A stretch of 64,000 nucleotides of DNA from Gracilibacillus salinarum (GCF_022919575.1 NZ_CP095071.1:2728001-2792000), one strand, 5' to 3'; shown: positions 43,384-52,169, counted from the stretch's first letter. Notes: a model not told the origin generated them from the sequence alone. Translations and numbers: made by a program.

Positions 43384-45332
43384 AAGCTTTTCTCCTTGTA
43401 TTTGCTTAAATTTCTAATAAAATCCTCGTAATTATAGTTAGATATTAATTTAGTGATGCCAAATTCTTCTATTAAGAAATGGTAAAGCTGCTTAAAGATG
43501 ACTTCCCATGTCTTTTGTTTTTCCTTCGGGACGCTTAATACGATGATGACCTGTACTTTTTCTCGATCCCAAACAATTGGTTTATTTAAAATACAGACAG
43601 CAATGCTCGTTTCAGACATATTATTTTCTAATGGGTGTGGAATCGCTAGCAGATTACTCAGTTCTGTCGATGCCATTCTTTCCCTTTCATATACTGATCG
43701 TTTGGTAGATTCATCGATGTATTCTTTTGTGTACATTAGATCTGTCATATAGTCCAAGACATCTTCTTTCGTTTGCAGCTCCAAATTTTTAACAAACAGG
43801 TCTCTTTTGAATATATTGCTAAACTCCGTAACATCTGATTCGAGTTTATCTTCCATTACTTTGCGTTTAATAAGAGATAGATCGGTATAACTTAGAATAG
43901 GACTAACGGTAAAAATTTTATCCGATTCTATGTCAATTGGAACAGTGGAGACGACTATATCTACACGTTCCAATAAGGATATCTCAAATTCTGATAAACT
44001 GATCGTTTCTACTACGCTTACTTGCTTTCCATAGTTATTAAGTAATTTTTCTCTAATTAAGGAAGCAGTAGCAACGCCGGAACCACAAACGATCATGATT
44101 TTTTTGACCTTTTGATTGTTTAAACCTTTTTTCTCCAAAGCCAACCCAAAATGAATAGCTAGAAACCCTATTTCATTTTCATCTATTATTAAATTGGTCA
44201 GTTCACTGATTTTATTGCTTGCTATAGCGGCAAGCTGAAATGCAAGCGGATAGTTATTCTTGATACTGTTCAGCACTTCATTTCGAATATTCATTTGATA
44301 CTCGATTCTCTTTAAAGAAATACTTAGGTGGATAATTAACCCTTCTATCAGCTTTTGATCCCCACTCAATTGAATGGATGTTTTCTTATTAATTTCCTCG
44401 AGCACTGCTGCTAGCATGCCTTCCATTCTTTTGTATTCTTGGTCATCAATGTCTTTGCTATAGAACCTGCTGCTTGCAAGAAGATGTTGTGTAATATAAA
44501 AGATTTCCGGCTCGATGTTGATGCCTAATGTCACCCTTATTTCTTGTATAATGTCATGGGCAACCTTGTATTCTTTGGTAGCCTTTAAATTTTCTGTGAT
44601 CTTCATCTGATAATCTAATAGTCTATTGTTTAGATATCGTCTTATCGTTATTTCGATATGAATAATCAGATTTTCGAGCGCAACATCCGTTAGTTTCAAT
44701 TGATTTTTTAACAATACTTGCAAGATAATATCTTTTAATTGCTTTATTTCATTATCAGGAAATAGTTCATTATAAACACCGATGCTTTGATGATTGAACA
44801 GATATTGGGAAATGCAAAACCTTATTTTATCTTCATTACCTGTAACTTTTATTCCATTAAATCTATCCGTAACAAGCGCTAGTCCATATCGGGAGATTTT
44901 CTCTTTTACTGATGAAAGATAACTTTTTAATGCAGAAAGACTGATAAATAACTCTTCAGCTAATTCTTCCTGATAAATACTTGTATCTGTCAGACAATTC
45001 ATTAAGATGCTTCTAATAATTTGTTCCTCGACATCATTCCCTTCTGATCTGTGCATGTTTACCGTTGCTTGGTTCTGAATGATTGTGATGTGATTGGCAT
45101 ATAACTTTTGAAAAGCTTCCCCCTTGCTTATCTCCAGCTCGTATCCTTTTCCTTTGTGTGACACAATCTCTGCACCATGCTTCGATAAGATTGCATTCAT
45201 TTTTTTAATGTCATTTCTGATAGTTCGTGTGGTAACCTCTAACAGCAGGGAAAGACTCTTACCCGTCTGCACCCCCTTACTACTGTGTAACAAATGAAGA
45301 ATTTCTACCTCTCTTTTACTTTGTAGCTTCAT
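43380..45332 (-). CDS. PRD-containing transcriptional activator (BglG/LicR family)
   Basis: 650 residues. Domains in order: two HTH motifs (~10-150), PRD1 (His at ~227 in LIIHIEITIRR), PRD2 (His at ~337 and ~396), a GatB-like IIB domain (MIVCGSGVATAS, Cys ~418) and a IIA domain (LLAIPHPLEN, His ~575). Such activators read PTS phosphorylation: HPr activates, the cognate IIB/IIA inhibits when no sugar is available. First gene of the PTS operon and surely its regulator. ATG 45332 is 9 bases after GGAG; ATG 45338 is too close. Confidence 0.92.
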   Translation of the reverse strand: MKLQSKREVEILHLLHSSKGVQTGKSLSLLLEVTTRTIRNDIKKMNAILSKHGAEIVSHKGKGYELEISKGEAFQKLYANHITIIQNQATVNMHRSEGNDVEEQIIRSILMNCLTDTSIYQEELAEELFISLSALKSYLSSVKEKISRYGLALVTDRFNGIKVTGNEDKIRFCISQYLFNHQSIGVYNELFPDNEIKQLKDIILQVLLKNQLKLTDVALENLIIHIEITIRRYLNNRLLDYQMKITENLKATKEYKVAHDIIQEIRVTLGINIEPEIFYITQHLLASSRFYSKDIDDQEYKRMEGMLAAVLEEINKKTSIQLSGDQKLIEGLIIHLSISLKRIEYQMNIRNEVLNSIKNNYPLAFQLAAIASNKISELTNLIIDENEIGFLAIHFGLALEKKGLNNQKVKKIMIVCGSGVATASLIREKLLNNYGKQVSVVETISLSEFEISLLERVDIVVSTVPIDIESDKIFTVSPILSYTDLSLIKRKVMEDKLESDVTEFSNIFKRDLFVKNLELQTKEDVLDYMTDLMYTKEYIDESTKRSVYERERMASTELSNLLAIPHPLENNMSETSIAVCILNKPIVWDREKVQVIIVLSVPKEKQKTWEVIFKQLYHFLIEEFGITKLISNYNYEDFIRNLSKYKEKSL

Positions 45333-45361
45333 TTTCATTTGCTCCTTTCTGCTTTTAGTAT

Positions 45362-45377
45362 AAGTAAGTGCTTACAT
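45362..45377. promoter_or_regulatory. Possible cre / palindromic operator of the PTS operon
   Basis: GTAAGTGCTTAC palindrome 30 bases upstream of the regulator start. Read as a cre on the minus strand (ATGTAAGCACTTACTT) it has two mismatches. Either a CcpA site or an operator; weak. Confidence 0.35.
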
Positions 45378-45554
45378 TTTATTAAGTTATACTTTTTCCT
45401 CTTTAGCGGAAACCTTACTTATTCCCATTATAAGCTCTGTGTAAATGAACATTTAATTATTTATTTGTTGTTTTATTTAATTTTATTAAAAATAACTTTA
45501 ACTTTGTTTAATTATATGTTAAATTATAACAAGATAAAATAAAGGAGGTAATAT

Positions 45555-45863
45555 ATGGATGAGAAAGAATTTCCAAATTGGCTGTTAGCCCTGGAAAAAG
45601 AAGATCTGGAATTTATTAAGAATTTTGTAGTTAATTCAGGCTCCCTTAAAGAGATATCGAACATATATGACGTATCTTATCCAACCGTGAGGATCAAATT
45701 AAATCGGTTAATTGAAAAAATAAAAGCGAATGATGCAGAAGAAAAAGAAGCATTCATTTCTTTCATCAAGACCTTGTCCATCGATGACCGAATCAGTGTG
45801 GAAGATGCCAAGCTGATCATTGAGAAATACAAAACAATGGAAAGGGGGAATCAAGATGAATGA
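45555..45863 (+). CDS. DUF2089 family HTH protein
   Basis: 102 residues. N-terminal W-LLALEKEDLEFIKNFV and SLKEISNIYDVSYPTVRIKLNRLI form the HTH of DUF2089 proteins. First gene of an operon with a small membrane protein and an ABC exporter; probably its regulator. AAAGGAGG lies 8 bases before the ATG. Overlaps the next gene by 8 bases. Confidence 0.85.
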   Translation: MDEKEFPNWLLALEKEDLEFIKNFVVNSGSLKEISNIYDVSYPTVRIKLNRLIEKIKANDAEEKEAFISFIKTLSIDDRISVEDAKLIIEKYKTMERGNQDE

Positions 45864-46140
45864 TCTTTATCCTGTATTCATTATAGTAGCAATACTGGCG
45901 CTTCAATATTACCTTGCCACAAGGGGTAATCCATACTTAGGCTTCATTGCTCCCTTCTTGTTTTTAGGATGGATACTTTGGCGGTATACAACCAATGACA
46001 TTGATAACATCGTGACCTGTATCATTATAGTGCCGATTGGCTGGTTGATTCTGTACGCTGAATGGAAGAGTGGCCGCAAGTATTTGGAAGAGAAAACGGA
46101 AAAAGAATTAGCAAAAATGAAAATGCATGATATAAATTAG
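45856..46140 (+). CDS. Small membrane protein of the ABC operon
   Basis: 94 residues with three hydrophobic segments and a charged C-terminal helix (EEKTEKELAKMKMHD). AAGGGGG precedes the ATG at 45856 by 7 bases. Located between the DUF2089 regulator and the ABC permease with an 8-base overlap and 15-base gap. Not recognised; accessory role in the exporter likely. Confidence 0.65.
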   Translation: MNDLYPVFIIVAILALQYYLATRGNPYLGFIAPFLFLGWILWRYTTNDIDNIVTCIIIVPIGWLILYAEWKSGRKYLEEKTEKELAKMKMHDIN

Positions 46141-46155
46141 AGGAGGAAACTTCAC

Positions 46156-46854
46156 ATGGTACATATTTTATGGCGGGAATTCACAGATTCCTTTAAAAGC
46201 ATTCGATCGATTCTCATTATCCTGTTTGTAACGTTTATTTCCTATCAATCAGCTGTTTTTTTGGCAGATAATCCGTTATTAGCAGAAGAAATCGTTACAT
46301 ACGGCGGTGATCAGGGATCCGTTTATACACTGGCTATTTCCTTTATTGTACTCATGTTCGGCTTTTTGTTTGTGTTTGCCATTTCGCATGATGTCATCAA
46401 TAAAGAAATCGAAATGCGGACCATCCGCTTACTTGTGAACAAAATCCCAAGATGGCAGATCATGATCGGGAAATTCTTTGGGATCTTACTGTTTTGGATT
46501 GTGACCATCTCCATTTCATACGCTATCCTGCTTGCCATTTCCGGAGAATGGAGCTTTCTCGATTACTTCAGCACTCTGCTTTTTTTGTTCTATGCCATTG
46601 GCTTAGTTCTGTTCATTTCCACCGTTATTCCTAAGACTAAACTGACAATGTTTCTGGGGATTCTGCTTGGACTTGCCCTCCCTATCGTGGGATTTATCAG
46701 CGTCCTCTCTGAAAAATGGTACTTGATACCGTTCAAGTATCTGCTGCCTTATTATTATGTAGAAGATAACTCGGCTAAACTGCTCGTGCCGCTGCTGATC
46801 GGCGTTGTCTATCTAGGTGTAAGTATCCTCATTATGAGACGGAGGGATCTGTAA
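46156..46854 (+). CDS. ABC transporter permease
   Basis: 232 residues, six membrane segments, ABC-2 type (NatB/YxlG-like) with the conserved cytoplasmic block HDVINKEIEMRTIRLLVNKIPRW after TM2. Pairs with the ATPase encoded directly downstream (no gap). Substrate not known; similar pairs export peptides, drugs or ions. Confidence 0.88.
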   Translation: MVHILWREFTDSFKSIRSILIILFVTFISYQSAVFLADNPLLAEEIVTYGGDQGSVYTLAISFIVLMFGFLFVFAISHDVINKEIEMRTIRLLVNKIPRWQIMIGKFFGILLFWIVTISISYAILLAISGEWSFLDYFSTLLFLFYAIGLVLFISTVIPKTKLTMFLGILLGLALPIVGFISVLSEKWYLIPFKYLLPYYYVEDNSAKLLVPLLIGVVYLGVSILIMRRRDL

Positions 46855-47772
46855 ATGAATGAAGTGATGAACGTAACCAATCTGACCAAACGATTCGGTG
46901 CAACAGAAGTGCTGAGTGGGATAGATTTAACGATTTATGAAGGGGAAGTATTTGGTTTTATCGGTCATAACGGGGCTGGTAAATCGACTTTTATCAATAC
47001 AATAACTGGGATCATCAATAAAAGCAGTGGTTCTTTCAAGATGTTAGGTGCTTCTGACCAAGATCTTGATCAGGTAAAAGCAAAAATTGGCGTTATGCCC
47101 GATATTTCGAATTTATATGATCAAATGCGTGGGATTCAGTTCTTAAGCTATATGGGAAAACTGGCTGGGGATCACCGCAGCAAGCAGGAGTACGCGGCTC
47201 TAATGAAAGATGTCGGATTAGAAGGTGCCGAGAAGAAAAAAATAAAATCCTATTCATTTGGGATGAAAAAGAAAATTAGTATTGCCCAGGCCCTTTTAGG
47301 CAATCCGAGCTTCATTATCCTGGATGAACCAACATCAGGTCTAGACCCGGAATCAGCGATTAACATTCGCAAGTTGATTGCCGATTTACAGCAGCAAGGA
47401 AAAACGATTCTGCTCACCTCTCATAACTTGGACGAGATTGATAAAGTCAGTGACCGTGTCGGTATCATCAGTAACGGAAAAATAACGAGGCTTGGCACAC
47501 CTGCTGAATTGAAAGTGAACAAAGTGAATGAAATCAGTGTCGCGATTCGGACAGCGCCTGCTTTAACCTCAGATAAATTAACAGAGCTATCAGCAGCGTG
47601 GGATTTTAATGTGACATTTGTTGCATCGAAAAAACCCTACACCGTCGTCCATGTTAGCAGTGAGGATGACCTGCCCCGATTATCGCAGCAATTGATGCAA
47701 TCCGGCTTTCAATTATACGAAATCAGCATGGAACAACAGTCACTCGAGGAAGTGTTTATTAATAGTAAGTAA
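46855..47772 (+). CDS. ABC transporter ATP-binding protein
   Basis: 305 residues. Walker A GHNGAGKST, signature YSFGMKKKISIAQAL, Walker B FIILDEPTSGLDP, switch His in LTSHNL. The C-terminal ~80 residues are the extension common in drug/bacteriocin-type ABC-2 ATPases. Start ATG directly follows the permease stop. Ends in a strong terminator. Confidence 0.93.
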   Translation: MNEVMNVTNLTKRFGATEVLSGIDLTIYEGEVFGFIGHNGAGKSTFINTITGIINKSSGSFKMLGASDQDLDQVKAKIGVMPDISNLYDQMRGIQFLSYMGKLAGDHRSKQEYAALMKDVGLEGAEKKKIKSYSFGMKKKISIAQALLGNPSFIILDEPTSGLDPESAINIRKLIADLQQQGKTILLTSHNLDEIDKVSDRVGIISNGKITRLGTPAELKVNKVNEISVAIRTAPALTSDKLTELSAAWDFNVTFVASKKPYTVVHVSSEDDLPRLSQQLMQSGFQLYEISMEQQSLEEVFINSK

Positions 47773-47783
47773 GTTTTGCGATC

Positions 47784-47817
47784 GAACTGTGGCAGATGAT
47801 TTTGCCACAGTTCTTTT
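47784..47817 (+). terminator. Terminator of the ABC operon
   Basis: GAACTGTGGCA / TGCCACAGTTC, perfect 11-bp stem with an 8-base loop and a T-rich tail, 12 bases after the stop. Confidence 0.9.
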
Positions 47818-47830
47818 GTGTTGGGGTGAT

Positions 47831-47880
47831 TGGGGGCTATCGGACATTGGGGCGCTTCTCCTCCAGGATTTTGTCCGTTT
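47831..47880. repeat. Interspersed palindromic repeat, copy C
   Basis: GGGGGCTATCGGACA, then GGGGCGCTTCTCC and TTTTGTCCG. Shares the left core and G-run with copy A (14282) and the GCG-TTCTCC block with copy B (22430). Again located between convergent genes (ABC ATPase and VUT transporter). Confidence 0.55.
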
Positions 47881-47948
47881 GAACCGCAATCCTCCTCCCC
47901 AATCAATAAAAAAGAAGCTATCCTCCCAAGAAAATAGCTTCTTCCTTC

Positions 47949-48491
47949 TTATTCTACCGCTACTCGTTTTTGTTTCACCAGATAGACCTGATTCAACACC
48001 AATGCACCAAGCAGCTGGATCATCGTTTTTGCGATGATCTGTCCCAGGATCGCGGCTGGTACGGCTTCCCATGGCAACATGCCTGCTCCGATTGGGCTTA
48101 AACCGATAAGCACGAAGACGACAGAGTCGAGAAAACCTCCCGCTAATCCACTGTAAAAAACGCGCCAGGCGATTGGCAGTTTTAGACGGGTGTATATTTC
48201 GGTATCGGCGGATTCGGACAGGATAAAGGAAAGTGCGGATGCTGCCACGATCATCAAGGTATCCCCGAGTAAAAAGGAAACGAATGCTGATAAAATCAGT
48301 GCTGTCAGAATGAAGGCATAGGTTTTGCCACGTCCATATTTATTTTGTACCAAATCACGAAAAATGAAGGTTGCCCCAATAAAAAGCGTCCCCATCGGAA
48401 TAAGGAAAATCCCTATTTGTAATGGCATAAAAGCCGCTGTGACCACATTGGCAGTGACAATGGAAATTAAATATAAAAATACTCTTAACAT
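47949..48491 (-). CDS. VUT-family queuosine precursor transporter
   Basis: 180 residues, six membrane segments. The VUT (YhhQ/YpdP-like) family is suggested by IVTANVVTAAFMPLQIG, GATFIFRDLVQNKYGRGKTY and SAFVSFLLGD, with internal SADTEIYTRLK. Shorter than YhhQ (~220). The preQ1-I riboswitch directly upstream supports uptake of a queuosine precursor (preQ0/preQ1) rather than another substrate. The ribosome binding site (AGAGGTG) is inside a stem-loop, see 48495-48534. Confidence 0.9.
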   Translation of the reverse strand: MLRVFLYLISIVTANVVTAAFMPLQIGIFLIPMGTLFIGATFIFRDLVQNKYGRGKTYAFILTALILSAFVSFLLGDTLMIVAASALSFILSESADTEIYTRLKLPIAWRVFYSGLAGGFLDSVVFVLIGLSPIGAGMLPWEAVPAAILGQIIAKTMIQLLGALVLNQVYLVKQKRVAVE

Positions 48492-48494
48492 AAG

Positions 48495-48534
48495 ATGACA
48501 CCTCTTCTATAGTTGTTCACGGAAGAGGTGTCAT
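48495..48534 (-). promoter_or_regulatory. RBS-sequestering hairpin in the VUT leader
   Basis: Minus-strand ATGACACCTCTTC (48534-48522) pairs perfectly over 13 bases with GAAGAGGTGTCAT (48507-48495), which contains the AGAGGTG ribosome binding site 7 bases before the start codon. The upstream arm can instead pair with the 5' side of the preQ1 aptamer. Confidence 0.75.
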
Positions 48535-48541
48535 AGCAACG

Positions 48542-48570
48542 AAAAAAAACCACATCCAATGGACATGGTT
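48542..48570 (-). terminator. Riboswitch-associated terminator
   Basis: AACCATGTCC / GGATGTGGTT with a 3-base loop and eight T on the minus strand, directly after the preQ1 aptamer. Ligand binding is expected to favour it. Confidence 0.85.
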
Positions 48571-48574
48571 GATC

Positions 48575-48611
48575 CATAGTTTTTTATAGAGGGTATCAGC
48601 TATGAACCTCT
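48575..48611 (-). ncRNA. preQ1-I riboswitch
   Basis: The minus strand reads AGAGGTTCATAGCTGATACC then CTCTATAAAAAACTA, matching the preQ1-I consensus (AGAGGTTCTAGCTACACCCTCTATAAAAAACTAA): P1 AGAGG/CCTCT, the GC-rich loop, and the A-rich tail that docks as a pseudoknot. It differs from the queC leader by a slightly longer loop (CATAGCTGATA). Followed by a terminator and then the VUT transporter gene. Confidence 0.93.
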
Positions 48612-48750
48612 TCCGCACAGGTATTTATTTCTTTCTTATCATAATGGAGAAGCTCTCCGTTGTCAATTGCATTTTTTTTAAATCGTATGTTTTAATTTTA
48701 CCATTTGAGAGAATATAGAAAATATAATCTTAACTACAGGAGGACTACCA

Positions 48751-48948
48751 TTGACAGACGCGCAACGTTTTAAAACAGGAGAAAAAGCACCTGAAGCAGG
48801 CATATACAAAGTTGAAAAATTAACAAGTGATTATCAAAGTGAGGATTACTTCAACGATACCACGATCGAATTAGCAGAAGGGGAAACATTTCCACCTGCA
48901 CCTGCCGAGGATGAAAGTGCCTGGTGGGTTCGAGTTCCACAAGAATAG
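48751..48948 (+). CDS. yjzC: YjzC family protein
   Basis: 65 residues starting with TTG, 7 bases after a perfect AGGAGG. RFKTGEKAPEAGIYKVEKLTS is the typical YjzC block; the tail AWWVRVPQE also fits. Small soluble protein of unknown function, widespread in Bacillus. Monocistronic with its own terminator. Confidence 0.85.
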   Translation: MTDAQRFKTGEKAPEAGIYKVEKLTSDYQSEDYFNDTTIELAEGETFPPAPAEDESAWWVRVPQE

Positions 48949-48956
48949 CTCTAACG

Positions 48957-48996
48957 CAAGCGCGCAACTCTTTTATGTGACAGTTGCGCGTTTTTC
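48957..48996 (+). terminator. Terminator after yjzC
   Basis: CGCGCAACT / AGTTGCGCG stem, 12-base loop and five T, about 10 bases after the stop. Confidence 0.88.
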
Positions 48997-49079
48997 TTCA
49001 CAGCCCTTTAATAGACAATCGCCTTTTCCTCTTCTATACTTTACAACAGATACCGCAATGAATTTCTGGAGTGAAACAT

Positions 49080-50156
49080 ATGAAAAAATATCTAATCTAT
49101 TTGCTCGTGCTCGTCAGTTTTGTTGCTTCGATTATCTTCGTCAACAACAATCACGAGCTCTATGACCGCACGATCGTCCAAGTAACGGATGTTACCGAAT
49201 CCGATAAATCAGAAGTAAAAGACCAGAACGATAACGAAGATTATATGGTGACGCAGCAAATTACTGCCCGCATTTTGAATGGGGCGGACAAGGGCGAGAC
49301 CATGGAAGTTGAAAATCAATATTCGGGATCACAGTCGATCCATTTTCGTTTGAAAGAGGGAACCGAATTCTTTCTTGCTAATGACGGAGAAAGTGTGGGA
49401 ACGATTAAACGGGACAAATACTTACTTTTTGTAGCATGGTTATTTGTGCTTGTTTTGTTATGGGTTGGGCGCAAGCAAGGGGCCTGGTCTGTTGTCAGTC
49501 TTGCTGTTAATGCTGTGATATTGTCTGTAGCATTGGATATTTACATACGAAATTCTGATAACAGCTTACTGATCATTTGTTGCATCAGTATCATTCTTTT
49601 TACGATATTGTCGTTAATTATGGCGAGTGGCTGGAACGAGAAAACACTGACCGCGATTATCGCGACGCTGATTGCCACGTTCGCATCGTTACTGATTGCC
49701 TATCTGGCGCTTCTGGTCACTGACGAGCAGGGACTTCGCTATGAAGAAATGTCCTTTTTGACCAGAAATCCTCATCTCATTTTCATGGGTGGATTGCTGA
49801 TCGGATCGCTTGGTGCTGTAATGGATGTCGCGATCACGATGACATCGTCTATGTTCGAATTATTTGATAAAAACAATAAGATCAAAATAAGTACGTTAAG
49901 GCAATCAGGGCTGGAGATTGGAAAAGATATTATGGGTACGATGACGAATATCTTGTTTTTTGCTTACGTAAGTGGAACCATCCCAGCATTATTATTATAT
50001 TTCATGAATGCCATGCCACTTGGATTCACGCTATCGATGAATCTTTCGCTTGAATTGGCAAGGGCATTGGCGGGAGGAATCGGGATTGTGATAACCATTC
50101 CGATTACACTCTACATTTCTATTTTCTTTATTAAAAGAAAGCAGGCGAGACAATGA
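49080..50156 (+). CDS. YibE/F family membrane protein (1)
   Basis: 358 residues. One N-terminal membrane segment, an outside beta-rich domain (~30-110), then about seven membrane segments with the YibE/F core (GGLLIGSLGAVMDVAITMTSSMFEL and DIMGTMTNILFFAYVSG). ATG 49080 lies 8 bases after GGAG; the GTG at 49071 is too close. Overlaps the second YibE/F gene by 4 bases. Function of the family is not established; some members are linked to membrane transport. Confidence 0.85.
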   Translation: MKKYLIYLLVLVSFVASIIFVNNNHELYDRTIVQVTDVTESDKSEVKDQNDNEDYMVTQQITARILNGADKGETMEVENQYSGSQSIHFRLKEGTEFFLANDGESVGTIKRDKYLLFVAWLFVLVLLWVGRKQGAWSVVSLAVNAVILSVALDIYIRNSDNSLLIICCISIILFTILSLIMASGWNEKTLTAIIATLIATFASLLIAYLALLVTDEQGLRYEEMSFLTRNPHLIFMGGLLIGSLGAVMDVAITMTSSMFELFDKNNKIKISTLRQSGLEIGKDIMGTMTNILFFAYVSGTIPALLLYFMNAMPLGFTLSMNLSLELARALAGGIGIVITIPITLYISIFFIKRKQARQ

Positions 50157-50908
50157 ATGCATTAGTTTTATTAGCAGCAATTCTTTTTATACTGATGGCC
50201 GTTGTCGGTGGAAAAGAGGGAATCAAGTCATTTATCGCGATTCTGATCAATTTTGTTGTCGTGATTGGAACGGTCCTGATGATGAACGACCCAAATGCCA
50301 ATCCAATTGTGCTCACACTGGTGGCTTGTGGCATCATCAGCGCTGTCAGTCTTTTCTATATCAATGAAATCAACAGCAAAACAAAGATGGCTTTCCTGGC
50401 GACGATCTTGACGACATTGGCACTGTTATTCTTTATCTTCATCATCACCGAAAAGTCGATGATTCAAGGCTTCAGTGAAGAGGAATCCGACAGCCTGGTG
50501 ACGTTCTCGGTCTATATCGGCATTGATTTTATCAAAGTGGCTACTTCCGTGATCATTATGAGTACGATCGGGGCCATTGTCGATGCCGCGATTTCGATCA
50601 CGTCACCGATGCAGGAAATTCGCGAACAAAATCCGGATATTTCACGGAAAGATCTATTTAAGTCAGGCATGCGCATTGGGCGAGATATCCTCGGCACCAG
50701 CAGTAACACGCTGTTCTTCGCCTTTTTCGGCGGTTATATGGGACTGATTATCTGGTTCAAGGACTTGTCCTATTCCATGGGAGAGATTGTTAATTCCAAA
50801 GTGTTCAGCGGTGAGATGATCACGATTTTGACCGCAGGAATGGGGGTTGCACTGGTAATTCCAATCGCCGCAGCGGTGACGGCTTATTATTTAGTGAGGG
50901 AGAAGTAA
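50153..50908 (+). CDS. YibE/F family membrane protein (2)
   Basis: 251 residues, about seven membrane segments, and the same core as the previous gene (IGAIVDAAISITSPMQEI, RIGRDILGTSSNTLFFAFFGG) without the N-terminal extracellular domain. Coupled by a 4-base ATGA overlap. The two probably form a heteromeric complex. Confidence 0.85.
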   Translation: MNALVLLAAILFILMAVVGGKEGIKSFIAILINFVVVIGTVLMMNDPNANPIVLTLVACGIISAVSLFYINEINSKTKMAFLATILTTLALLFFIFIITEKSMIQGFSEEESDSLVTFSVYIGIDFIKVATSVIIMSTIGAIVDAAISITSPMQEIREQNPDISRKDLFKSGMRIGRDILGTSSNTLFFAFFGGYMGLIIWFKDLSYSMGEIVNSKVFSGEMITILTAGMGVALVIPIAAAVTAYYLVREK

Positions 50909-50931
50909 AATGCTTATTTTACTTCTTTTTT
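50902..50931. terminator. Bidirectional terminator between yibE/F and NERD genes
   Basis: GAAGTAAAA / TTTTACTTC stem with a 6-base loop and six T on the plus strand. It includes the stop codons of both convergent genes, which end only 5 bases apart. Confidence 0.8.
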
Positions 50932-51831
50932 GTTGGTGAAATAGGTGTTGCTCGTTACTCCTTGCTTGACGAAATGCTTCAGTAACTGGCGTTTACATCT
51001 ATCTTCAGAAATGCCTTTCCCACACCATTCTGCAATTCCTTTTGTTGTTAATTTTTCATTTGGGAATAAAAGATGGAATGCTTCAATATTTCTAATTATC
51101 GATGCATCTGCTTTTTCATATACGTGACACTCGTTACAAATAATGATTCGCCCCTCTACGTAAGTGGACATTGAACCGCATTGACAACATGGTATACCTT
51201 TTTCTAATTCGTCAAAGGTATATGTAGTACTCACAGGCAACTCTTGCGAATGAGAAGCTAGAAGTGTATTAACTACATTTTGTCCATTTTTACTGCTATG
51301 CGAATTTTCATTTAACCGAGAAATTAATGTTCGTATGTTTGCATGGAATAAAATTTTTTGTGATAGAGGGGTTTGGTAAACGATGCATTCGGGGTGAATA
51401 AAAACTATATATGACTTGATCGTTATATCAAAACCTTTCAAGTGAAGATATCTGCGGAACAACGAGGTTGCACGATCGCGCTGGTAGATTGGATTTTCGA
51501 TCTCAATATTAGGAAGCTTAAAGAGGATTTCATTATCAAAATAATATTGGCCCAGGAAATTTTTTATTTCGAAAAGGTAAATAGTATCGTTTGTTATTAC
51601 AGTGGAGTCAATCTGGAAGTTTTTATTATTATTTTTCAAGCGCAAATCATTTATCACCGTTAAGTTATTTCCATAATTTCTAACAATCGAATCAAATTGT
51701 AATTCGCCTTCAAACCCACGCGATAAATTTTGATACCGTTTGAACTCCTCTGAACTCAACTTCTTGCGCCTTGAAAGCAGTTCTAACATAACTAACTCAT
51801 TGGGCATTTGCCTCTCCTTGACAATCATCAT
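50914..51831 (-). CDS. NERD-domain protein with zinc ribbon
   Basis: 305 residues. Nuclease-related NERD domain (~40-165: RGFEGELQFDSIV, FQIDSTVITNDTIYLFEIKNF with D..E-K nuclease-like residues, and IENPIYQ), then a zinc-ribbon (CCQCGS and IICNECH) and a C-terminal basic region. Predicted to bind or cut nucleic acid; targets unknown. GGAGG lies 5 bases before the ATG. Monocistronic. Confidence 0.85.
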   Translation of the reverse strand: MMIVKERQMPNELVMLELLSRRKKLSSEEFKRYQNLSRGFEGELQFDSIVRNYGNNLTVINDLRLKNNNKNFQIDSTVITNDTIYLFEIKNFLGQYYFDNEILFKLPNIEIENPIYQRDRATSLFRRYLHLKGFDITIKSYIVFIHPECIVYQTPLSQKILFHANIRTLISRLNENSHSSKNGQNVVNTLLASHSQELPVSTTYTFDELEKGIPCCQCGSMSTYVEGRIIICNECHVYEKADASIIRNIEAFHLLFPNEKLTTKGIAEWCGKGISEDRCKRQLLKHFVKQGVTSNTYFTNKKEVK

Positions 51832-51978
51832 TTATTCCTCCAATTCAAATTTTTTTCACATATTATAATATACTATATTTTCCAATGGAATCATAGGGAT
51901 ATATGCTACGATTAATTAGAAATGGAAGATAGAGAATTAAAAACTGCTTCGTTTGGTATGAACTGACTGCTACAGGAG

Positions 51979-52116
51979 ATGGGACATCGAGTGAAGCTAC
52001 TTTCTTTAGCTCTGATAACCGTGTGTTTAGTGTTTTTTCTGCTACTGGTTTTTCTTATGGTTGAACTTGCATCATCTTCGGTTGTTTGCTCTCTTCTAAC
52101 ATCCTCTTCCTCCTGA
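51979..52116 (+). CDS. Possible small single-TM peptide
   Basis: 45 codons from ATG 51979 (or GTG 51991 with AGGAG 12 bases upstream): HRVKLLSLALITVCLVFFLL and a Ser-rich tail. A plausible small membrane peptide in the 338-base gap between NERD and CPBP genes; nothing else is seen there. The start context is poor, so it may be chance. Confidence 0.3.
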   Translation: MGHRVKLLSLALITVCLVFFLLLVFLMVELASSSVVCSLLTSSSS

Positions 52117-52169
52117 ACTTCCACCATCATCAAGCGTTTGCTCTGATCCATAACCCTCTTAACCTCCCC

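Noticed and set aside
51912..52151. 79-codon minus-strand frame upstream of the CPBP region
   Set aside because: No ribosome binding site and low-complexity, Ser/Arg-rich composition; more likely chance.
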